From Chitinophagaceae bacterium (lineage in GTDB: Bacteria; Bacteroidota; Bacteroidia; Chitinophagales; Chitinophagaceae), in NCBI GenBank assembly GCA_947454155.1, contig CANGIT010000012.1, forward strand, positions 1 through 64,000: a stretch of DNA of 64,000 nt. The letters run 5' to 3'. This document shows, piece after piece, positions 9,682 through 16,582 of this stretch (positions are counted from its first letter, which is position 1; every line of letters starts with the position of its first letter). Under the pieces are notes generated by a model. The model searched no databases and was not told the origin of the DNA. It worked only from the letters and a program-made list of their open reading frames with translations. The position numbers and the translations under genes are program-made.

Positions 9682-9954
9682 ATGAAATCAAAAAACTGGA
9701 GCTTCGTCCCGAGTACTCGGGATTGTACTATCCATTGTACTACGAGGCCAAAAAATCAAAAAACTGGAGCTTCGTCCCGAGTACTCGGGATTGTACTATC
9801 CATTGTACTACGAGGCCAAGAAATCAAAAAACTAGAGCTTCGTCCCGAGTACTCGGGATTGTACTATCCATTGTACTACGAGGCCAAAAAATCAAAAAAC
9901 TGAAGCTTCGTCCCGAGTACTCGGGATTGTACTATCCAATGTACTACGATGGCC
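9682..9954 (-). repeat. Four tandem 68-bp repeats derived from tRNA-Arg
   Basis: The shared block CTACGAGGCC recurs at 9740, 9808 and 9876 (exact 68-bp spacing from 9672), and once more at 9944 with one extra T. On the minus strand each unit begins with the 5' part of tRNA-Arg (acceptor strand and D-arm), then has the perfect palindrome TCCCGAGTACTCGGGA where the tRNA has its anticodon loop, then GAAGCTCCAG as in the tRNA, then a T6 tract in place of the T-arm. Units differ by only a few bases. They would be transcribed before the intact tRNA. The gap 9475-10026 contains only this and the tRNA; the long open frame across it is a by-product of the repeat. Confidence 0.85.
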
Positions 9955-10026
9955 TAAAATGGGTGTGCAAGTTAATTAATAAAACCCTAATCACTCAAAC
10001 AACAAACAACAATCAACAAACATTCC

Positions 10027-10620
10027 CTATCTCCCGAAGTTCTGAATGTTCGTTCCAAAAATCTTCACGGCTATCGCCAGCAGAATCACACCGAAAAATT
10101 TTCGCACCACCATCAGACCGTTAGGTCCCAATATCTTGCCAAACCATTTCAAAGATTTCAATACAACATATATCACCACCATGTTGATCAGGATGCCGAT
10201 GAAAATATTGATGTCCTGAAAATTTGCTTTGAGCGACATGATGGTCGTGAGGGTTCCCGATCCCGCAATCAGTGGAAATGCGATGGGTACTACGCTTCCG
10301 CTTTTGGGATTGCCTTCCGATTTGAAAAACTCAATGCCCAAAACCATTTCCAGCCCGATGATGAAGATGACAATGCTACCGGCTACGGCAAATGATTTCA
10401 CATCGAGCCCCAAAATATTTAAAAATTCTTTGCCGACGAAAAGAAACAACATCATGAAAGCACCGGAAGCTAATGTAGCCAGCGTGCTTTTGATATGTCC
10501 TCCCATTTTTTCCTGCAAGGTCACCAGCACAGGGATGGAACCTAGCATATCAATCACCGCAAACAAAGTAAAGGTGATGGTGATGATTTCTTTGATCAGG
10601 ATTTTTCCGAAGTCTATCAT
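10027..10620 (-). CDS. MarC family integral membrane protein
   Basis: Product of 197 residues with six hydrophobic helices. It matches the MarC/UPF0056 family: an N-terminal helix with the FAVIDMLGSIPV motif, a mid-protein PIAFPLIAGSGTLTTIMSL loop, and a C-terminal VRKFFGVILLAIAVKIF helix. The family sits in the inner membrane; its transport role is not settled. It lies 62 bases after the end of the btuB-like gene on the same strand, but nothing else ties it to cobalamin. Confidence 0.88.
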   Translation of the reverse strand: MIDFGKILIKEIITITFTLFAVIDMLGSIPVLVTLQEKMGGHIKSTLATLASGAFMMLFLFVGKEFLNILGLDVKSFAVAGSIVIFIIGLEMVLGIEFFKSEGNPKSGSVVPIAFPLIAGSGTLTTIMSLKANFQDINIFIGILINMVVIYVVLKSLKWFGKILGPNGLMVVRKFFGVILLAIAVKIFGTNIQNFGR

Positions 10621-10682
10621 AAAAAAGTCGGTTTGCGCAAAGATAATTCTTTACACGCACCGACTTTAGCAGCGACGAAGGT

Positions 10683-12638
10683 TTATAAATTGAATCGAAT
10701 GCCGCCGCGCACATTACAACCCATGGTATTGAAGCCATACACTTCGGTGTAATGGACATTGGTGAGGTTGTTGATTTCGGCAAAGACTTTCACTTTATTT
10801 TTCAGCCCAGGGTATTCCAGGTAAAGATTGAGCAGGGTATAGCCTTTCAGTGAAATTTCCACTTCGTTGAAGTTGCTTTCGAAGGCCAGGTCTTTTCTTT
10901 TTCCGTATACGTTCACATTCACACTTACCAGCAGCTTTTTATGGAATCGATTGCTCAACGTCAGTACAGCATTGGTTTTGGGCCTTCTGATCAGGTTGAA
11001 ATAGCTGGTGTCTTTTCCATTGTTGATGGTGGTCATCTTGCCGTTCACATAAGAGAAATTGGCGCGGCAAGTGGCGGTTTTTCCGATTTTCAGCTGCAGC
11101 TCCGCATCCACTCCCTGATCGTGTTGCTTATCTTGATTGATGTAGAACGACTGCCAGGTTGTGGGATCGTAAAAGAAGAAAATAAGGTCCTTTACATAGC
11201 GATTGAAATAGGCCAGTCTCGCATCGATTTTATTGTCCTTGGCGTGAAACTGCACACCGCCTTCGAAGGTGAAGGCCGATTCGGGTTTCAGTTTTTTATT
11301 GCCATATTCCGAATAGAGTTCGTACAGCGTTGGTGTTTTATAGGCGGTAGAAAAATTGGCGAAGAGCTTCCATTTTTCTTTCCATAAAAAGGAGGGATTG
11401 ATGTTGTAAACGAATTTACTGCCGTAGGCATTGTGACGGTTCCATCTTGTGCCGGCTTCCAAGGCAAATCCGTTTTTCAATTGCAGGTTGCCCGAAACAT
11501 AGGCGCTCAATTGGTGTTGTTGTAAACTGTCGGTACTCAGCTCGCTGTCGTAGGGGCCGTAATAGCCCACCGAGTGGTAGATTTCGCTGGCATTGGCATT
11601 GCGCCATTCAAATCCTCCGGAGATTTTTATTTTTTCAGATACAGGATATACCATGAACGCATCAGCAAAATGTTCTTTGCCGGTATAATCACCTTTGCTG
11701 TAGATATCATAGCCGTTGCGGCTTTTCACCGAATCATCCAGATAGTTGCGGGTGATGTGGCTGTAATTGTAATTGACCATCAGTTTCCCCTTGCCGATGC
11801 GGAATTCATTTTTCAAACCGAGCTGAAGATTTTTGCTTTTGGCATTGAGATCCAGCTCGTCGGTGAAAGCGCCTTGGTCGTAAGCCTGGCTGAATGAAGA
11901 CCATCTAACGCTGGGCTGTATACGAATATTTTTATGGGGCGTGTAGCCTAGTGAAGCGAAAAAATTATGCTGGGTGTATCCGTCTTTATCGCCTGTGTTG
12001 TTGCCGGTGATGGAATCGGTGGCTTCATTGATGCCTTTGGTACTGAACACAGCATATTGCGCCGAATAATCGATTTTCTTTTTCGTTCCGCTGATGCCCA
12101 CATTGGCACGCAGGCTTTGATAACTTCCGTATTGCAGGCTGCCGTTTATGGCCATCGTTTTTTTCTCGGGTCTTTTGGTGATCACGTTGATCACTCCTGC
12201 GATGGCATCTGATCCGTACAAGGTGGATTGACTGCCTTTCAAAATCTCAATCCTTTCTATGTTGTCGATGCTGAGCCAGCGGATATCGAAATTGCTGCCG
12301 ATGCCCGACGGATCGTATAGCGGCACGCCGTCGATGGTGATGAGCGTGTGGTCTACTTTGGCTCCTCTCAGATAAATGCTTTTGTCTTTGCCGGGATTGG
12401 AATTGCTGCCGTTGACATACACTCCGGCTTGTTCGGTAAGCACCTGCGATAAGTCTTTGCTGCCACTTTGCTGAATCTGTTCTTTGGTGATGACGGTGAC
12501 CACTTTGCCCGTCAGCAGAGATTTGTTGGGGTAGCGGTTGGCGGTGATGACCACTTCGTTCATGGTGGTGAGACTGTCTTGAGCATAAGAAAAGACAGCA
12601 CACAACATTGAAGCAGCAAACAGAATTTTTCTTTTCAT
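10683..12638 (-). CDS. btuB: TonB-dependent outer-membrane receptor, BtuB-like (cobalamin uptake)
   Basis: Product of 651 residues with a signal peptide (cleavage after SYAQ). A plug domain spans about residues 30-150 (NEVVITANRYPNKS, then IERIEILKGSQSTLYGSDAIAGVINVIT), followed by a 22-strand-type barrel ending in a terminal aromatic strand (GGIRFNL). BtuB-type receptors carry vitamin B12 across the outer membrane using TonB energy. The cobalamin riboswitch just upstream (12771-12912) strongly supports this substrate. No btuFCD or B12 synthesis genes lie alongside. Confidence 0.9.
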   Translation of the reverse strand: MKRKILFAASMLCAVFSYAQDSLTTMNEVVITANRYPNKSLLTGKVVTVITKEQIQQSGSKDLSQVLTEQAGVYVNGSNSNPGKDKSIYLRGAKVDHTLITIDGVPLYDPSGIGSNFDIRWLSIDNIERIEILKGSQSTLYGSDAIAGVINVITKRPEKKTMAINGSLQYGSYQSLRANVGISGTKKKIDYSAQYAVFSTKGINEATDSITGNNTGDKDGYTQHNFFASLGYTPHKNIRIQPSVRWSSFSQAYDQGAFTDELDLNAKSKNLQLGLKNEFRIGKGKLMVNYNYSHITRNYLDDSVKSRNGYDIYSKGDYTGKEHFADAFMVYPVSEKIKISGGFEWRNANASEIYHSVGYYGPYDSELSTDSLQQHQLSAYVSGNLQLKNGFALEAGTRWNRHNAYGSKFVYNINPSFLWKEKWKLFANFSTAYKTPTLYELYSEYGNKKLKPESAFTFEGGVQFHAKDNKIDARLAYFNRYVKDLIFFFYDPTTWQSFYINQDKQHDQGVDAELQLKIGKTATCRANFSYVNGKMTTINNGKDTSYFNLIRRPKTNAVLTLSNRFHKKLLVSVNVNVYGKRKDLAFESNFNEVEISLKGYTLLNLYLEYPGLKNKVKVFAEINNLTNVHYTEVYGFNTMGCNVRGGIRFNL

Positions 12639-12770
12639 GACGTAAAAATGTTTTACTGCCTCCAGGTGATGAAAAATGTTGCCTCAACGGCAATGGAAAG
12701 AAATATAAAATGACAATCACTTTACATCTCAAGCCTTTCAACCCGAAAGCTTTTGGATGAATAATTTGCA

Positions 12771-12912
12771 TCCGGCAGGTCTTCTGACTTACTCCTTGTT
12801 CATCGCCTTCCCAACCCCGGGCGCCCGGGACAGTGGCTTGTAGGATGAACATTCAACAGAGCTTACAGCTACGGGGATAGTGCCGGACTTTCACCGGACT
12901 TCCCTTTTAATC
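12771..12912 (-). ncRNA. Cobalamin (AdoCbl-type) riboswitch upstream of btuB
   Basis: Read on the minus strand it has the conserved order of a cobalamin riboswitch: AAAAGGGAA start, a GGTGAAA-type loop within GTCCGGTGAAAGTCCGGC, CCCCGTAGCTGTAAG, the B12 box core AAGCCACTGTCC, a GC-rich arm, and closing GGAGTAAGTCAGAAGACCTG. It lies about 130 bases before the receptor start. In this family cobalamin binding lowers expression of the downstream gene. Confidence 0.93.
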
Positions 12913-12927
12913 CCGAACAATTCGGGA
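12911..12927. repeat. Short palindrome at the 5' edge of the riboswitch
   Basis: TCCCGAA-CAA-TTCGGGA, abutting the riboswitch start. It resembles the TCCCGAGTACTCGGGA palindrome inside the tRNA-derived repeats, so both may belong to one family of small interspersed palindromes. Confidence 0.6.
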
Positions 12928-12940
12928 ACCGAATACGCAG

Positions 12941-12948
12941 CAAATATA
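12941..12948 (-). promoter_or_regulatory. Promoter -7 element for the riboswitch-btuB transcript
   Basis: TATATTTG on the minus strand fits the bacteroidete TAnnTTTG element and would start the RNA just before the riboswitch. A clear -33 element is not seen. Confidence 0.5.
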
Positions 12949-12996
12949 TTTCGTGTGAAAGGTAATGCGCCATTAAGTTATTCGGACAATGTGAAT

Positions 12997-13033
12997 AAAA
13001 TAAAAAAGCCGCTTCTGTATTGAGAAGCGGCTT
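12997..13033 (-). terminator. Terminator of the 13055-13447 gene
   Basis: AAGCCGCTTCT (13006-13016) pairs with AGAAGCGGCTT (13023-13033); on the minus strand the hairpin is followed by CTTTTTTATTTTATT. Confidence 0.8.
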
Positions 13034-13054
13034 ACAATTCTTTTGAACCGGGTA

Positions 13055-13447
13055 TTATTTTTTGCACTCACCTACAATCTTGTGGAAAGTATCATGAGCT
13101 TCAGTAATCATTTGTTTCAGTTTGTCGTCAGTTGCCTTTTTGTCGATCTGGTACCAGATATCGTGGCACTGAATCATCAGTTTTTCCAAAGTGGCTTTGG
13201 TTTCAGTGGCTTTGAAAGTAGAAGGAATTTCTGATGCAAACCAAACTTTTGCCGCTCTGTACAGTTGAGGCGCTTTTTCCTTCAAAGGAGCGAAATTGCC
13301 TTCTTCTGCAGGATGAAAAGTGGATGACATCAGTTCATGAAATGCTTTCATTTCGGGCCAAACAGCAGTGGCAGTTTTTTGTGTTTGAGCAAAACCGGCT
13401 CCGGCGAAAATTACTGTAGCCAGCAGGAACAAAGCGATTTTTTTCAT
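13055..13447 (-). CDS. Small exported helical protein, cytochrome c'-like bundle without heme motif
   Basis: Product of 130 residues with a signal peptide cleaved after GAGFAQ. The mature part consists of four amphipathic helices; the spacing (FHELMSSTFHPAEEGNFAPL, then LYRAAKVWFASEIP, then LEKLMIQCHDIWYQI, then LKQMITEAHDTFHKIVGEC) is reminiscent of cytochrome c'/b562-type bundles, with conserved His residues but no CxxCH heme site. Function not known. It is a single-gene unit with its own terminator. Confidence 0.65.
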   Translation of the reverse strand: MKKIALFLLATVIFAGAGFAQTQKTATAVWPEMKAFHELMSSTFHPAEEGNFAPLKEKAPQLYRAAKVWFASEIPSTFKATETKATLEKLMIQCHDIWYQIDKKATDDKLKQMITEAHDTFHKIVGECKK

Positions 13448-13760
13448 TGCTTTATTAAGTTTGAGTGATGATGAATTTTATTTTAGGAAACAAACATAAG
13501 TTTTTTATCGCAGTTTTTGTTTGAATTTATCTTCAAAAAATCAATTTGGACCTCATGCTCAAACCGGCTGTATACCAATCATGGAATAATCAGTTTGTGC
13601 AGCCCTTCTCGTGGAATGAGACTAGACGCCTTCATTTTTTGCTGTTCTATCCAAGAAAAACCCCGTGAACACTCGTCCTTTGTTGCTTTTACGGCTTGAT
13701 GATTCTCATCATTACGGCAATTTTTCATCAGTCAAAAGCCATTCTACCATCCGAAACGTT
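13448..13760. other. Intergenic stretch with no recognisable feature
   Basis: Between two divergent genes. I see no RNA gene, strong hairpin or repeat here; a 60-codon frame at 13517-13699 has no protein-like character. The downstream end holds the promoter of the TolC gene. Confidence 0.5.
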
Positions 13761-13768
13761 TAATTTTG
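13761..13768 (+). promoter_or_regulatory. Promoter -7 element of the TolC-HlyD operon
   Basis: TAATTTTG fits TAnnTTTG and lies 4 bases before the ATG, implying a leaderless or nearly leaderless mRNA. Confidence 0.45.
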
Positions 13769-13772
13769 CCGC

Positions 13773-15218
13773 ATGAGATGGATATTTACCTCTTTTCTGC
13801 TTGCAACGGTGCTTTATTCCACCGCCCAAAATCATTGGGACCTTAAAACTTGCGTGGAATATGCGATGGCCAATAACATTGCCGTCAAGCAAACCGAATT
13901 GCAGGCTAAAAATTCCGCCATCACGTATCGCCAGTCGCAATTGTCGCAATTTCCATTGCTCAATTTGGGTACCAGCGAAGCTTTCAATAGCGGCAGCACA
14001 CAAGACCCCACCACTTTTACCCGGGTTACCCAAAACTATCTTTCCACCGGATTTCAGCTGCAATCAAGCGCCGACATCTTTAATTTTTTCAACAAACGCA
14101 ATACTATTCTGGCCAACCATTGGGAGCTGATGGCGGCCCAGGCCAATGTAAGCAAGATGCAATATGACATCGCCCTTTCCACGGCCAAAGCCTATTTGCA
14201 AGTGTTGCTGGCCAAGGAACAAGAAAAAATCGCTGCGGTTCAGATTGAGCAAACCACGGCACAACTGCAAACCACGCTGAAAATGGTGGAAGCCGGAACC
14301 TTACCCGAATTAAACGCCACGCAGCTAGAAGCCCAGCTGGCAGCCGACAGTGGCAATTATATCGCCGCACATGGCAATTTCACGCAGGCTACACTCAACC
14401 TCAAGTTGCTCATGAACATTGATGCGGCACAGCCTTTTGAGGTGGAAGCCCCTCCCGTAGAAACCATCCCTGTTGATCCCGTCGCCGATTTGCTTCCTGA
14501 TTTTGTGTATAGTGAAGCGCTGAAAAATCAGCCGCAACAAAAAGGCAATCAGTTCCGCCTCAATGCAGCCAATAAACAAAAGGAAGCCGCTCATGCCGCA
14601 CTGCTGCCCACCATTGCCGCCTTCGGCAGTTTGGGTTCCAATTATCTCTGGTACAAAGACAGACCTTATTACGCCAAAAACATCATCGGTTATCAATCTA
14701 CAGGGTTGATTGCCAATGCAGGAAGTGGTGTGTACTATGATGTGCAGGCGCCGGTGCTGACCAACGGAAATATCGCAGGATATATCAAAGCGGGTCCTTT
14801 TTTCAATCAGATGAGCGACAATTTCCGAAAGACGTTGGGACTCAGCGTCAATGTGCCGTTGTTCAACGGAGGTGTGCAGAAAGCCAATTACGAAAGAAGT
14901 AAAATCAACATTCAATCCGCCAAACTGCAGCAACAAAAAGACGACCAGCAACTCAAGCAGGATATTTATCAGGCATATGAAGCGGCAGTTACCGCTCTCG
15001 AAAAAAATAATGCTGCTCAAAAATCGGTGATGGCCAGCGAGAAAACTTATTCATTCGCCACCAAACGTTTCAACATCGGCGTGTTGAGCACTTTCGACCT
15101 GATGACGGCACAAAACAATTTACTCAAGGCCAAACTGGAATATAGCATTTCCCGCTTCGATTACGTATTCAAAATGAAAGTGCTGGAATTTTATAAGGGA
15201 GCCGGACTTAAACTTTAA
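13773..15218 (+). CDS. TolC family outer-membrane efflux protein
   Basis: Product of 481 residues with a signal peptide (cleaved near STAQ). The helical duct repeats are clear: WDLKTCVEYAMANNIAVKQTEL at the start of the mature part, a central pair of long helices, and the second-half RFNIGVLSTFDLMTAQNNLLKAKLEY motif. It has no lipobox, unlike the channel at 7162. It forms the exit duct of a type I or MacAB-like exporter. The adaptor gene follows 17 bases later. The usual ABC permease/ATPase genes are not next to it. Confidence 0.92.
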   Translation: MRWIFTSFLLATVLYSTAQNHWDLKTCVEYAMANNIAVKQTELQAKNSAITYRQSQLSQFPLLNLGTSEAFNSGSTQDPTTFTRVTQNYLSTGFQLQSSADIFNFFNKRNTILANHWELMAAQANVSKMQYDIALSTAKAYLQVLLAKEQEKIAAVQIEQTTAQLQTTLKMVEAGTLPELNATQLEAQLAADSGNYIAAHGNFTQATLNLKLLMNIDAAQPFEVEAPPVETIPVDPVADLLPDFVYSEALKNQPQQKGNQFRLNAANKQKEAAHAALLPTIAAFGSLGSNYLWYKDRPYYAKNIIGYQSTGLIANAGSGVYYDVQAPVLTNGNIAGYIKAGPFFNQMSDNFRKTLGLSVNVPLFNGGVQKANYERSKINIQSAKLQQQKDDQQLKQDIYQAYEAAVTALEKNNAAQKSVMASEKTYSFATKRFNIGVLSTFDLMTAQNNLLKAKLEYSISRFDYVFKMKVLEFYKGAGLKL

Positions 15219-15235
15219 GGAACAAACAGAACGTC

Positions 15236-16582
15236 ATGAACAAAAAAACAAAATGGATCATCATTTCTTCCGTCGTGGTATTGGTTATTCTCGGCGTGTT
15301 GTCTAAAACAGGCGCATTCGGCAAAGAGGAAGGAACCAAAGTGACTGCAGAAAAAGCGCAACGTCGTACCATCATCGAAGTGGTGAATGCCAGTGGAAAG
15401 GTTTATCCCGAAATAGAAGTGAAGGTAAGTCCCGATATCAGTGGCGAAATCACCGAATTGACCGTGCAGGAAGGAGATACAGTGAGAAAAGGCCAGTTGC
15501 TCGCCCGCATCTATGCAGATATTTACAGCATTCAACGCGATCAGGCCAGTTTTGGCGTGGACCAGTCCAAAGCCCAGGCCGCCAATACACAGGCCGCTTT
15601 AGATGCTTTGAAGGCACAACTCGACCAGGCCGAAAGAAATTTCGACAGACAGAAAAAATTGTTTGACGAAAAGGTGATCAGCAAAAGTGAGTTCGATGTG
15701 GCAGAGGCATCTTTCAAAACAGCCAAGGCCAATTATAACGCTGCCGTACAAACGATAAAAGGCGCTTCCGTTTCGGTGAAAACCGCAGAAGCCAGTCTTA
15801 CAAGAGCCAACAAGGATCTTGATAAGACAGTGATCGTGGCACCCATGGATGGTGTGGTGAGTTTACTCAACGTCAAAAAAGGAGAACGTGTGGCTGGTAA
15901 CAGCTTCAACATCGGTACCGAAATTCTTCGCATCGCCAACATGGATAAAATTGAAGTGAGGGTGGATGTAGGCGAAAACGACATTCCCAAAGTAAAACTT
16001 GGCGACAGCGCCTGGGTGAGCATCGATGCCTACAATGAAAGAAAATTCAGAGGGGTGGTGACGCAGATCTCCAGCAGCAACAATGGAGCGTCCACTTCGG
16101 CATTGGCAGCATCTACCAATGATGTTACACAATACAAAGTGTATGTGCGCATTTTGCCGAAAAGTTATACCGACCTTATCGGTAAGGGTTATTTTCCCTT
16201 CAAGCCCGGCATGAGCGCCAACGCCGACATTCAAACCAAAACCAGTACCAATGTGCTGAGCGTGCCCATCAACGCCGTAACCACACGTGAGAAAAAAGAG
16301 GCACTGGAAAATCAAAGCACCAAAAAAGAAGATACAGAAACCAAAGAGTTGTCGGCGGACGATTTAGACGTGGTGGTATTTGTAAAAGGTAAAGATGGAC
16401 AGGTGCGTAAAATGAAAGTCACTACCGGCATACAGGATATTAATTACATCGAAATCACTTCAGGTCTCAACGAAGGTGACGAGGTGATCACAGGTCCCTA
16501 CAATGTGGTTAGCAAGGAGCTCAAAGACAGTATACAGATAAAGATAGTGGATAAGAAAGCGCTTATCGAGGAGAAAAAATAA
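15236..16582 (+). CDS. HlyD/MacA-type efflux periplasmic adaptor
   Basis: Product of 448 residues. One N-terminal membrane anchor (residues 6-23, IIISSVVVLVILGVLS core) is followed by a lipoyl half-domain (SPDISGEITELTVQEGDTVRKGQ), a long coiled coil (about 105-200, many Ala/Lys/Glu), the second lipoyl half (VAPMDGVVSLLNVKKGERVAGN), and a beta-barrel domain. This matches MacA-like adaptors that pair with ABC exporters. It sits between a TolC gene and a barrel gene. Its stop overlaps the next start (TAATG), so translation is coupled. Confidence 0.92.
   Translation: MNKKTKWIIISSVVVLVILGVLSKTGAFGKEEGTKVTAEKAQRRTIIEVVNASGKVYPEIEVKVSPDISGEITELTVQEGDTVRKGQLLARIYADIYSIQRDQASFGVDQSKAQAANTQAALDALKAQLDQAERNFDRQKKLFDEKVISKSEFDVAEASFKTAKANYNAAVQTIKGASVSVKTAEASLTRANKDLDKTVIVAPMDGVVSLLNVKKGERVAGNSFNIGTEILRIANMDKIEVRVDVGENDIPKVKLGDSAWVSIDAYNERKFRGVVTQISSSNNGASTSALAASTNDVTQYKVYVRILPKSYTDLIGKGYFPFKPGMSANADIQTKTSTNVLSVPINAVTTREKKEALENQSTKKEDTETKELSADDLDVVVFVKGKDGQVRKMKVTTGIQDINYIEITSGLNEGDEVITGPYNVVSKELKDSIQIKIVDKKALIEEKK

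Noticed and set aside
9682..9954. CRISPR array
   Set aside because: The whole 68-bp unit is repeated with no unique spacers, and no cas gene is present. The 40528-40709 repeats fail for the same reason.
9540..10124. 194-codon frame over the tRNA and 68-bp repeats
   Set aside because: It is produced by the repeated tRNA-derived sequence and overlaps an intact tRNA; composition is not protein-like.
12247..12852. 201-codon frame overlapping the btuB start and the riboswitch
   Set aside because: It runs through the conserved riboswitch and the out-of-frame btuB sequence; arginine/histidine-rich shadow composition.
13517..13699. 60-codon frame before the TolC gene
   Set aside because: No start signal, mixed composition, and no repeat or homologue-like motif.
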